Made by a program: the position numbers and the translations under genes
Assembly: GCA_041305085.1 (NCBI GenBank)
Contig: JBFYMA010000014.1
Coordinates: forward strand, 1-28,186
Source of the DNA: SURF-58 sp041305085
GTDB lineage: Archaea > Nanobdellota > Nanobdellia > Woesearchaeales > UBA9642
Length of the DNA stretch: 28,186 nucleotides
Reading direction: 5' to 3'
Shown here: one piece after another, positions 14,517-23,700 of the stretch
Position numbering within the stretch: the stretch's first letter is position 1
Layout: each line of letters starts with the position of its first letter
Notes under the pieces: generated by a model
What the model was told of the DNA's origin: nothing
What the model saw: the letters and a program-made list of their open reading frames with translations, nothing else
Databases searched by the model: none

Positions 14517-15569
14517 ATGAAGGGAAAAAAGGCTGATATATCCATCCAGTTCAACTGGATTTTTGTGCTCATTGCAGGCATGGTTCTTTTGGCATTCTTT
14601 GTGGGCTTTGCACTGTGGCAGAGCCAAAGAGCAGAGGATGCAAGAAACCTGAAAAAAAGCCAGTTTTTAGAGGCAGGCCTTTTGAATGCTGAGCAGTCAG
14701 CCCTAAACTCTGAAGATGTTGTTAGGAGCCTGAAAATTGCTCAAACCACTCTGAGGGCTTCCTGCGATGAGGTCTCTGAGCTCAGGATCAAGGATTCAGA
14801 TTTTTTCATCGATACAGCAAACTCTGTGGTTTTTTCCCGCGCAGAGCTTGAGGCCGGAGAACTATTTTTGTGGGTTTCAAACTGGGAGTCTCCTTTCAAG
14901 ACTGCTCCTTTTGTATTTATGGATGACGGCTCGAAAATGTATGTTTTTGTGAAAAACCCTGCAAAAACCGGAGAATCTGAAAAGCTTTTCCATGATTTTT
15001 TGTACAACTCCTCAAAATTGCCTGTTGACGATCCAGAAGGCTTTAAAGACAAAGGTTTTGGCAATTATATATTTATTTTTCTTGGAGAGCAGCAAAACAG
15101 TATTGAAAGCCTTATTATTGACAGTTCTGTAAAAAAGTTCAGCGCAGTAAACCTCCTTCCTTCTGATTACAGCTCTTTCGAAGGTCATGGAATTATAGAG
15201 TTTTACAGCCAGAACGGAGGAAGGCTCGAGCTTGCTGAAAAAAATCCTTTTTTGCTCAAAGAATCTGTGTTTGGGGCAATTTTTGCAGACAATGCCGGCT
15301 TTTATGAGTGCAGCATGGAAAAAGCTGTTGAAAGGCTTGGCTGGCTTTCAGCTATCCACAAAGCAAAGGCAGAAAAGCTTGAGCAGGAATATCAAAAAAC
15401 TAACAGCCCATGCAGCAGCCTTTATTTTATTCCAAAAAATTATCTCAGCAGAATTGGAAGCACAGTCTTTTCAGAAGCTTCATTCAGCCAAACCTTTGAC
15501 AGCATCGCCGACCTTGACAAATTCAACAAAGACCTCACAGAGGTGCACAAGTGCGCGCCAATATACTGA
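14517..15569 (+). CDS. Prepilin-like membrane protein, 'QFNWIFVLIAG' family
   Basis: 350 aa. Leader MKGKKADISIQ followed by FNWIFVLIAGMVLLAFFVG, an N-terminal helix pattern I recognise as recurrent in Woesearchaeota-type genomes, usually annotated hypothetical. Residues 40-110 are helical with Cys82; the middle is beta-rich; the last 100 residues are helical with three Cys (SPCSSL, HKCAPIY). No catalytic motif. It is the first gene of a plus-strand set and probably translated from a leaderless transcript. Given its company (two more prepilin-like proteins directly downstream) a role in a surface filament or pilus-like complex is inferred. Confidence 0.75.
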   Translation: MKGKKADISIQFNWIFVLIAGMVLLAFFVGFALWQSQRAEDARNLKKSQFLEAGLLNAEQSALNSEDVVRSLKIAQTTLRASCDEVSELRIKDSDFFIDTANSVVFSRAELEAGELFLWVSNWESPFKTAPFVFMDDGSKMYVFVKNPAKTGESEKLFHDFLYNSSKLPVDDPEGFKDKGFGNYIFIFLGEQQNSIESLIIDSSVKKFSAVNLLPSDYSSFEGHGIIEFYSQNGGRLELAEKNPFLLKESVFGAIFADNAGFYECSMEKAVERLGWLSAIHKAKAEKLEQEYQKTNSPCSSLYFIPKNYLSRIGSTVFSEASFSQTFDSIADLDKFNKDLTEVHKCAPIY

Positions 15570-15604
15570 ACTGAAACAATAACAAAAAAAAACCAACAGA
15601 AAAA

Positions 15605-16105
15605 ATGAAAAAATTTCCAAAAAAAACAGGCAAAAAATCCCAGCTCCAGATGGGTGAATCCACAGCAGTAGTTATTGTTGTAATTGTGCTCATTTTCCTG
15701 GGCCTTGTGGTTTATTATGGCTTTTGGAGTTCCGGCAGACAGGGAGAGATATCTGCGCAAAAAGATGTCAAGGCTGTGGAGCTTGGATTGGCTGTCTCAT
15801 ATATGCCTGAGATGCACTGCACTTTTCTGGGCAGCTCCTCAACAAACTGCTTTGACAGTCTCAAGCTTGAAGTGCTGAGCGAAAAAAAGAATGACAGGGA
15901 GTGGCAGCTCTACTATTTTGGCAGGCTGGGCTATGCAAGGATTGAAGTGATTCAGGTGTATCCCTCCCATAAAAGCTTTTTGGTATACGAAAGAAAGCAG
16001 GATGACGAGCAGTCACAACTACCTGTATTTATCCCTGCGAACATTCATGATCCAATAACAGACACCTATGGTTTTGGGTACTTAAACGTTACAAAATACT
16101 CTTGA
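15605..16105 (+). CDS. Prepilin-like membrane protein
   Basis: 166 aa. Leader of 17 residues ending GKKSQLQMGES, then a helix (about 19-40). The ectodomain has MPEMHCTFLGS and TNCFDSLKLEVL, then predicted strands (YYFGRLGYARIEVIQVY). The two Cys are about 17 residues apart, and the C-terminus YGFGYLNVTKYS has an N-glycosylation-type sequon. It lies 35 bases after the preceding gene and just ahead of the next; the three are probably co-transcribed. Function unknown; topology as for pilins. Confidence 0.7.
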   Translation: MKKFPKKTGKKSQLQMGESTAVVIVVIVLIFLGLVVYYGFWSSGRQGEISAQKDVKAVELGLAVSYMPEMHCTFLGSSSTNCFDSLKLEVLSEKKNDREWQLYYFGRLGYARIEVIQVYPSHKSFLVYERKQDDEQSQLPVFIPANIHDPITDTYGFGYLNVTKYS

Positions 16106-16110
16106 CAAAA

Positions 16111-16581
16111 ATGAAAAAAAGCCAGATAGAAATAATGGGTTTGATTGTGATAATAATACTTGTGGTCATAGGATTTTTTATATACATAGTGCTTTCGCTT
16201 AACTCAGACAATAATGAACCAAAGCAGGAGTTTGAAAACGACCAATTGGCCCAAAACTTTGTTACAAGCCTTGTAAAAACTGACACAGCATGCGAGTACA
16301 GCGTTGCAGAGCTTGTAAAGAACTGCAGGCTTGGAAAAAACATCTCCTGCAGCCAGCCAAATGCCTGCATTTATCTTAACAGCACAGTCCAGCAGATCCT
16401 TGAAAAAACACTGAACATCTGGGGGTATGCCTACCTGCTTGAAATACAAGCTAATGATCTTATCTATACAAACAAAGAGTGCTCTGAAAATTCCAACAAA
16501 GGCACACAGGGATTTGAGCTGATAAGCCTTTATCCCCAGGCAGCAGACGTCCTTGTAACGCTGGATATTTGCAGGAGATGA
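16111..16581 (+). CDS. Prepilin-like membrane protein, 'KKSQIEIMGL' family
   Basis: 156 aa from the ATG at 16111. Leader MKKSQIEIMG then a helix (about 8-28), a head I recognise as frequent in DPANN genomes. The ectodomain has ACEYSVAELVKNCRLG and ISCSQPNACIYL, i.e. four closely spaced Cys, then a predicted helix (VQQILEKTLN) and strands with a further Cys pair. A TTG at 16102 overlapping the previous stop is an alternative start; the ATG gives the shorter, more typical leader. Its pairing with the QFNWIF-type gene appears to be a conserved DPANN arrangement, from memory rather than a search. Confidence 0.7.
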   Translation: MKKSQIEIMGLIVIIILVVIGFFIYIVLSLNSDNNEPKQEFENDQLAQNFVTSLVKTDTACEYSVAELVKNCRLGKNISCSQPNACIYLNSTVQQILEKTLNIWGYAYLLEIQANDLIYTNKECSENSNKGTQGFELISLYPQAADVLVTLDICRR

Positions 16582-16603
16582 AATTGTTAGATTAAATCCA
16601 AAT

Positions 16604-16864
16604 ATGCATCAAGAAAAATTGCAAAAACTGCAGTATGTTAAGCAAGACCAGCTAGACAAGATTGTAGCGGAGTGTGGTGTCAGTGCAAACGACCTAAGAG
16701 ATAGAAATCCTCGGTGCGGATCAATTTCCAGTTGCGCAATTTTCAACATCAGAGTTTATGAAAAGGATAAGATTCCTAAAGCAGTAAAAAGCATAGAACT
16801 TGCATACGCCTGTTTCATGACACAAAAAGAGAAGTCTGATGTCCTTAGAAAGATTATTGAGTAA
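16604..16864 (+). CDS. Small soluble hypothetical protein
   Basis: 86 aa, no signal and no helix long enough to cross a membrane, unlike all its neighbours. Predicted mostly helical, with three Cys (24, 38, 44) and a fourth at 70. A DLRDRNPRCGSISSCAIF stretch is its most distinctive part. Not recognised. It begins 22 bases after the stop of the preceding prepilin-like gene and could be the last gene of that operon, but no ribosome site is visible and its codon use looks less biased. Could be an accessory or regulatory protein, or an unrelated insertion. Confidence 0.5.
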   Translation: MHQEKLQKLQYVKQDQLDKIVAECGVSANDLRDRNPRCGSISSCAIFNIRVYEKDKIPKAVKSIELAYACFMTQKEKSDVLRKIIE

Positions 16865-16880
16865 TCTTTTAATTTTTTAA
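16865..16880 (+). terminator. T-rich terminator region between convergent genes
   Basis: Immediately after the stop of the 16604 gene comes TCTTTTAATTTTTTAA, a T-tract of the sort used by archaeal RNA polymerase. The following 47 bases to the converging gene hold nothing else visible. Confidence 0.45.
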
Positions 16881-16927
16881 AGTGCAATACACTATATTAA
16901 AAAATGATTAACACACTTCGCAAAAAC

Positions 16928-17410
16928 TCAATACCCTTCAACAAACGCCTGTTCTGATGTGCCTCTGAATCTTATGTTGAAGTATCCTCTGGTCTGGTTT
17001 ATGCAGACATAGTTGCCCTCAACTCGTATCTTTGATGAAAAGCCCATTGGCTCGGTCTGCTTTCCTATGATGAATACATTCTGCTCTGCTCCTTCCTCAA
17101 GACTCAGCCTTATTATGGGATTGTCAATCATTCCTGTTTCATGGCTCTGCTGTTTTATGTATTCTGAGTCAACAAAACAGACTTTTTTGTAGTCGCAAGG
17201 CGCTTTCAGCTTTTCATTAGCCACTTCACCATATCCATCATACTTGTCTGCAAAGCTCTCCAAAGATTTTTCAAAGCTGGTTTTTTCTGCGTCGCACTTC
17301 AGGCTTATAAGCTTTGAAGAATAGTTATAGCCCAAAAGAAATATCAGACCAACAACAACTATTATTATTATATAGACAAATATCTGGCCCGTTATCTGGC
17401 TTTTTTTCAT
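16928..17410 (-). CDS. Prepilin-like membrane protein, 'GQIFVYI' family
   Basis: 160 aa from the ATG at 17410. Leader MKKSQITGQ then IFVYIIIIVVVGLIFLLGY, an N-terminal helix frequently met in DPANN genomes together with the QFNWIF and QIEIMG types. The ectodomain has a long helix (SFEKSLESFADKY), then KAPCDYKKVCFVDSEYI with a C-x5-C pair, and ends in beta strands with an NQT sequon. A TTG two codons upstream is in frame but the ATG is preferred. Last gene of the minus-strand unit that begins at 27584, 20 bases after the 1106-aa gene. Confidence 0.7.
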   Translation of the reverse strand: MKKSQITGQIFVYIIIIVVVGLIFLLGYNYSSKLISLKCDAEKTSFEKSLESFADKYDGYGEVANEKLKAPCDYKKVCFVDSEYIKQQSHETGMIDNPIIRLSLEEGAEQNVFIIGKQTEPMGFSSKIRVEGNYVCINQTRGYFNIRFRGTSEQAFVEGY

Positions 17411-17430
17411 TTTCAAATCAGTTAAAAGTT

Positions 17431-20400
17431 TTATCTCAATATCCTGAGCTCTGTCATTATCTTGTCCACTTCTTTTTTTGTAAGCAATTCCTGGTCCAAA
17501 AAGTTCAGCAGAATGTCGCTCACAGTATTTTTTGTTATTTTCTGCTTTGAGAGAAGCTCTGAAAGTATTACTTTGAATACATCCTGGTTTATCTGCTTTT
17601 TTTCTGTAACATTTGCAAATATGTCCAGCATCTTTTGTGTGCTGACCTTTGGAGAGCCCTGCATCACTCTGCTTACTTTTTGTTTTGGCTGTTTGGAAAG
17701 CTCGGCAAGCTTGTCAAACAGCTCTTTTTTTGTCATCGATTGCTTCTGGGTTTTTGAAGATGCTTTTTGAAGGGGTTTTTGCTGTGTTTTTTGTGTAGCT
17801 GAACTTTCCTTTTTTTGTGCTGGCTTTTGCTGCTTTGTTTTTTCCTGGGACGGCTTTTTTGCCTGCTTAGCCTTTCCTATACCCTCAAGCTTTTCAAAAA
17901 CCTTTTTTTTCAGGTCCTGTTTTTTTACTTCCTGCTCAGTCTTGAGCTGTTCAATATCTATGTATTCATCTCCAGGGACATTTTTAGAAGAAGTTTTTTT
18001 GGCTTTAGCAGGCATCTTTTCATCCTGCTTTTTCTGCTCGAGCAGCTTCTTTTTTTTGTCATCTATTTCCACTTCCTCAAGCGGCTTTATTTCTTTTTCA
18101 TTCTCCTGAGAATCATCGAACGATGAAAAAAGCCTTTTTATCTCGCTTTTTTTCCTGTCAGTTTTTCTTTTTTTGTAAACATTTGGCATCGCCCTTTCAG
18201 GCTGCTCTGATGACTGGAAAGATGAGGCATTCGGGTTTATCTCAAGAGTGTTCTGGACAAATATTTTTTCGCGCTCGCGTAGTTTTGTCTTTGTGAGGAA
18301 AATGTATGCTGCTCCTCCTGCAATAAGGATTATTCCAAGTATGAGCAGTATTAATGGGAAAACTGATTTTTTTTCAGGCCTGCTGTTTTTGTCAGTGGGG
18401 TCTGTTCCGTAATTGTATTCGTCCAGGTTGCTTGAGCCGTCCCTGTCAAAATCATCTTTTGGGTCTGCGCCTGTTCTTGAGCCAAAGTACTTGTACTCCC
18501 AGGTATCAGGAAGGCCGTCGCTGTCAGTATCAAGCTCAGGAGGTATCTTGCAGGCATAGCCGCTGCATATCAAATCCTCGTAGCAGTCTGCATCATACTC
18601 GCATGAGCTTCCCATGAGGCATTTTTCAGTGCATTCTCCTCCGCAGTCAACATCTGTTTCCAGTCCGTTTTTAACTCCGTCCTCGCAGGATGCTTCCTGG
18701 CAAATACCTTCTTCATTGCAGTATCCTGAAACGCAGTCAAAGTTTGAATTGCATGTTTTTCCTTCTTCACACGCATTAATGCAGACTCCTCCGCAGTCAA
18801 CATCTGCCTCACCATCATCCTTTATGCTGTTAGAGCAGTTCTGGTTTGTTGTCTGTTGCTGGCCTGATGTTTTTACGCTTATCCTTATTTTTCCTGAAAC
18901 AGCATTATTATTAAGGTCTGATGCCCTGTAGCACAGATAGCTGGTCTGTTCAACAAGGAAGTTTGCATCAAAGTTTTTTGTTGTGCCATATGTACAGGAA
19001 GTTTCGGGCGACTCATGCAGAGAATAATTAAAAGTGTTCCTGCAGCCTATTCCTGAATCAGTGCACGAAAGGTTGGCCATTGTGGCTCCTGGCTGCTCAA
19101 AAACAATGTTCACGTTTACAGCAGGAGGATCATTGTCGCACTCATCATCTCCTGCAGTTGAGGCTTCTATTGTTTTTGTCTCTGTTGCACCAATATTTCC
19201 TGCCCTGTCTGTTGCAAACGCCTTCAAAGTGTAGTCTTTTCCCTCAGAAAGGTCTGCATTTATTCTTACTGTGTCAGGATTGTCATTGGTTGATCTCCAG
19301 CCTGCTGCTTGGGTACTTCCATCAAACAGGGAATAGTTTATGAGAGCTATTCCTGACTCATTGTCTTCTGCAGCTATTGTTGCCTGGACACTTGATAAAG
19401 AGCAGGTTTTTTCCTGCAAAGATATTTTAGGCTTTAGCGGAGGCTTTGTATCAACAAATACTTTGAAGACTTTTTCTTCAGAGTCCTGTGCAGAACACCT
19501 TACAAGTATGTTGTTTTCTCCTTCTGCAAGGTTTGTAATTCTCAGTGTGTGGATGTTGGAATAATCAGAGGAAAAGTTTTTTAGCACCTGTCCTTGTATG
19601 TTTCCGATACAGGCGCTTCTTATGTTTGTCTTTACCTTAAAGTCTACATCCTTTGTCTTGACAAATCTCTCTGTTAGCTGCTGCATTCCTATTGTGGTAT
19701 TTATCCTGACTGTTACTGAAAAGTTTTTTCTTGACTCATTGCCTGCAAGGTTTCTGCAGATTGCCTGATAGTTGAATGTAAAAGGCCCTGGATACCTCTG
19801 TGTTGAGCCGTCAGCGAGCACCCTTGTAAATCCCTCCACAATCTTGGTTGAGTAATCATGGAATATTTCGTGCTCTGCCAGATAGTTGGAAATGTTTCCA
19901 ATTGTGTACTTGCCTGAAAGGAAGACTTCTCCTGAGTCAAGATCCTTGTATTTGCACAATGCCAGATCATCCGTCTTTAACTTGATGTTTGTATTCCTGT
20001 TTGCAGGGTCGACAACAGGATTGGGATTAATAGTTATCTCTGTAATGACAGGGGGAGTCGTATCATATCCCAGCCTGTGACTGAAAAGATTGTAGTTGTC
20101 GCTGCTTGAATATGTGCAGACAAACCAGTAGGGAATATATTCTCCATCACTTGCCTCTGTAAGATTTCTCCATGCCCATCTTTGTTTTGTTGAGTCCACA
20201 GGAGTCATCTGCTTTGATGCAGACCTGTATACATCACCCAACTCATCTTCATCTACAAATGAAAGCTTTTTTCCCATCCTGCAGTCCAAAGAGTCATACT
20301 GGGTTGCTATCATAACATCAAAATTTGGTTTGCTGGACATTCCCAAGCTGGGCTCGACAAGCTCTATCCTCATGTAATCAACGCTTATTCCAAAAGGAGC

Positions 20401-20751
20401 TGAAGCATTGACAAGGTTTCCCTGGGAGTCCTGGATGCTGAAAAAAAATGAATAATTTCCATTTTCCAAAAAAGCTCCTGGCTTAAACGTAAACAAAGTC
20501 TGATTATGCACAGTATCTGAAAAAGGCCCTGCAATAAGTGTTGTGCCTATTATTCCGTCATTCCCCTGAATCAGTGCCTGCATTGTGCTCAGCACAACCT
20601 GGGAGCTCCCAACAGTTACATTTATAGAAGGGTCTGCTTTTTCGCTTATTCCCAAAGGAGGCTTTATTATTACGTTTACAGCAAAAGAGTTTACAGAAAA
20701 AAAGCTAAAAAGAACTATGAAGCACAGTGTTAAAAAAAAAACTTTTTTCAT
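17431..20751 (-). CDS. Giant receptor-like surface protein (Ig-like, Cys-rich, TSP3, one helix, cytoplasmic tail)
   Basis: 1106 aa. A Sec signal peptide (1-23, ending VNSFA) starts it; the longer open frame to 20874 overlaps the upstream gene and has no signal, so the ATG at 20751, with GAGG 11 bases upstream, is chosen. The ectodomain has several Ig-like or Big-type beta domains (about 30-640, with D-R-A-G-N and D-T-x-P-P linkers). Two DVDCGG Cys modules follow (about 640-735), then calcium-binding thrombospondin type 3-like repeats (DTDSDGLPDTWE, DDFDRDGSSNLDEY; about 740-787). A transmembrane helix sits at about 795-818. The 285-residue inner tail is Lys/Gln-rich and probably disordered, ending in a helical domain of about 70 residues. 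This is the layout of a receptor or anchored adhesin coupled to the cytoplasm. Function not shown. Confidence 0.75.
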   Translation of the reverse strand: MKKVFFLTLCFIVLFSFFSVNSFAVNVIIKPPLGISEKADPSINVTVGSSQVVLSTMQALIQGNDGIIGTTLIAGPFSDTVHNQTLFTFKPGAFLENGNYSFFFSIQDSQGNLVNASAPFGISVDYMRIELVEPSLGMSSKPNFDVMIATQYDSLDCRMGKKLSFVDEDELGDVYRSASKQMTPVDSTKQRWAWRNLTEASDGEYIPYWFVCTYSSSDNYNLFSHRLGYDTTPPVITEITINPNPVVDPANRNTNIKLKTDDLALCKYKDLDSGEVFLSGKYTIGNISNYLAEHEIFHDYSTKIVEGFTRVLADGSTQRYPGPFTFNYQAICRNLAGNESRKNFSVTVRINTTIGMQQLTERFVKTKDVDFKVKTNIRSACIGNIQGQVLKNFSSDYSNIHTLRITNLAEGENNILVRCSAQDSEEKVFKVFVDTKPPLKPKISLQEKTCSLSSVQATIAAEDNESGIALINYSLFDGSTQAAGWRSTNDNPDTVRINADLSEGKDYTLKAFATDRAGNIGATETKTIEASTAGDDECDNDPPAVNVNIVFEQPGATMANLSCTDSGIGCRNTFNYSLHESPETSCTYGTTKNFDANFLVEQTSYLCYRASDLNNNAVSGKIRISVKTSGQQQTTNQNCSNSIKDDGEADVDCGGVCINACEEGKTCNSNFDCVSGYCNEEGICQEASCEDGVKNGLETDVDCGGECTEKCLMGSSCEYDADCYEDLICSGYACKIPPELDTDSDGLPDTWEYKYFGSRTGADPKDDFDRDGSSNLDEYNYGTDPTDKNSRPEKKSVFPLILLILGIILIAGGAAYIFLTKTKLREREKIFVQNTLEINPNASSFQSSEQPERAMPNVYKKRKTDRKKSEIKRLFSSFDDSQENEKEIKPLEEVEIDDKKKKLLEQKKQDEKMPAKAKKTSSKNVPGDEYIDIEQLKTEQEVKKQDLKKKVFEKLEGIGKAKQAKKPSQEKTKQQKPAQKKESSATQKTQQKPLQKASSKTQKQSMTKKELFDKLAELSKQPKQKVSRVMQGSPKVSTQKMLDIFANVTEKKQINQDVFKVILSELLSKQKITKNTVSDILLNFLDQELLTKKEVDKIMTELRILR

Positions 20752-20771
20752 TCCTCTCAAAACCTCTTTTT

Positions 20772-23700
20772 TCAGTCTGCAAACCTTATCTGGACAGGAA
20801 CATCCCTGACATCTGCCAGGTTTATCAAATAATTTTTGCGGGTTCCAATATTCCCTCCTGCATCCTCTGCCCAAGCTTCCAAATTTACTCTGTTCCTGTA
20901 ATAATCAAAGCTAAAACTCATGTTTCTTGGAGTTGTAGAGTTTATCTTATTTACAGGCCCATTGTTTATCTTGTAATAAATATTCTCGCATCCTTGTGGG
21001 CTGAAAACAAGGTATTTTCCGTTCTGATTCTTATTTTTATAGTAGTCGTCACTGCAGTCCAGCTTCAGGTTAATATTTCTGACCCTCTCTGCACTTGAAT
21101 ACTCTTGGTTATAGTTTTCTCCTATGTCTGCATAGCGAAGGAATGGCTCAGGTCCTTTTGTGTCAACAGCAAAAACAATCATGTCCTCTGCAAATCCCTC
21201 AATTATTCCTGAGCCTGAAAGGTCGCAGGCAGAATAAAACTTGTATACTCCATCATCAGGAGCATTGAACATGTATGTATGTGTTGTTCCCTGCGCCTGC
21301 AAGGCTGTCTCCATATTGCTGTATTCGATGCTTGTCTGGGAAATTCTGCAACTTCCTGACTCATTTGTCTCAAGCGCTATGTTTATTGCTCTATTACTGT
21401 ATATTCCGTATTCTGGTAAAACACTAAGTATTCCTAGATTGTTTTGCAGGTTTATTGGCTGGTATGTTTTTTGTGCTTTTGAGCCATAGGCATCTGTGCA
21501 TTCTGCCGTGAAAGAATAGATTCCTCCCTGAATGTTTTGATAAATAAATTCAAATGCTGTGTCTGGGTCATTGTCAGTTATTGAAATATTGACAGGCTCT
21601 CCTGACACGCTTTCAAGAGTTCCTGTGCATACTGCCTCCCTGCTGGCTTCAAAGCTTATCTGCAATGTGCTCAGCCACTTGTCCAGCACAGAGCTGTACT
21701 CTCCGCTTTGCTCGTGTGAAAATCCGCTTATAATCAGGGAACTGAGTATTAGTACTGGCTTTTCCTGGACCACTTCGAGGTTTCCTGCCAAATCCACAGA
21801 GTAAAACCTTAACATGTACCATCCTGGTGTTTTTGGAGTCTGGGAATTGTCTTTTAAGTCATCCAAGGGTTTTGAAGGATAAACAAAGGGATAAAATCCT
21901 GTGCTTGGAGGGTTAAGGCTTGTATCTTGGTTTTGCCAGACAACTTTTCCAGAGGCCCCTATTCCTGCTGCAGAGGCATCAGAAGGGTTGTCCTGCCCCC
22001 CGTCCTGGTCTCCAAGCTGCATTTTTGAGAGTGAAAAAAGAGTTGCTACCTGTGTTTTTGAAGGATCTGCACTATATTCATAGGAGTCATCATTTGCCCA
22101 GTATGCAAGGCCTTCAAGGCTTGTGCCAAAAACGTTTTGCTCTGATGACAAAAATGTCTGTGGAGGAGTATTGTCATAATAGCACAGGCTTACGCTGTCC
22201 TGCTTCCAAGGCATTCCCCTGCTGAAAATATCATCTGTGCAGTCGTTTGAGATGCTTTCATCAGCATCCTTAAAGCAGATTCCTGTGGAATCATCCCATC
22301 TGCAGTCTCCAAACCCGAACAAATCATTGCTCTCAATTCTGGTATTGTCTTCCTGAAGCTCCATGTTTTGGCTGTCTGCACAGTCTTTTTCTGTGTTGTA
22401 AAACTCGCAGCCCATTTTTTTGTTTCCTGTGCCAATGCACTCTCCACTGCTGCCAATTTCTGAGTAATAGCAAAGGCCTGCATATTTTGGGCAGTTCTGG
22501 CTTGTGCAGAAGTCAAAGCCGTTTTCATTAAAGTCTTCTTCAAAGTCTGAATGGCACTCTGCACAATTCTGGGATTTTTCTTCAGCGGGCCTGCAAACGC
22601 CTATTCCTGCCTCTTCATCGCTGTATATCCATTCGCACTGGCCTATTCCTGACTGCTTGTTGCAGGGGTCGCCTTCACAAGTGCCTTTTGATTCATAGTC
22701 ATAACAGCTCCCTATCTTTCCGCAGGACTCATATTTGTTTATGCTTGTTGTTGTCTTTTCAAAAAAGCAGTAGTTGTGGTCTTCCAGCTGGTTTTGGCAA
22801 GAGATTGATGTGAGGCTGTCAAAAATTGTGCTGTTTTGGAAAAGCTTCAAAGGCAAAAGATCGAATGCAAATCCTGGAAAAAACCCGTAGACACTGTTGC
22901 AGGTTTCACAGATGTTTTCGGGCTGGCAAGAGGGCTGGCCGTCTTTTCCCACAATGCATGCTTCTCCAGAGCTGCAGGAATCCAAAATCTGCATTGTGTC
23001 CTGATCTGTACAGCTGGCAATATAGCTATCTCCCTGCGCAGAATAGCAGAAATCACTGCTTCCATACTTTTCCAGACAATCGAGCTGCGTAATTGTTATG
23101 CACTCTTCCAGTGAGCTGTTGATTTTTCCAGAATCATGGTGTACAAATACTTTATAGCAATAGGTATTTCCGGTTTTTAGGTTGTTTGAGTCTGTAAATT
23201 CTCTGGCACTTGCTGGCAGGCCTGCAGTTATGTTATTGCAGCTTGTTGGGTTGTTCTGGATGCATCTTTGGATGTCAAAGCTTTCTGCGCACTCCCCAAA
23301 ACCCCACTCCAGTGTTACCGTATTTGGAGTTGTGGTGTAAGAGATAGGAGAGCTTATTGCAGGAACTGTCTGCTCGCATGCAGAAGAATCGCAGTTTCCT
23401 CCAATGCAGTCATCCTGTGCTGTGCATAGGCAGCCATAGCACAGGTCAAAGCTGCAGCTGCTTGCAGGATTCCAATAGCCTGTTTCATGGTCTGCAAAGC
23501 ACTGCTCTCCAAGGCTTGAATCAATTATTTGGTCTGTGCAAAAGCTTGTTCCTGAAAAATCCGTGCATATGGACATCTCTTCTGGAAACCTTGCAAGGCT
23601 GAAAGTGTTTGGGTAATTGTTGCAGCCGGATGCATCGCACGCAGCACAATCCCTTGTCTTTTTGTTGTCGATGCAAGAACTCCATTCACTGCACTGATAC

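Noticed and set aside
20752..20874. 41-codon N-terminal extension of the 1106-aa gene
   Set aside because: It would overlap the end of the upstream gene by about 100 bases and bury a clear Sec signal peptide that begins at the ATG at 20751.
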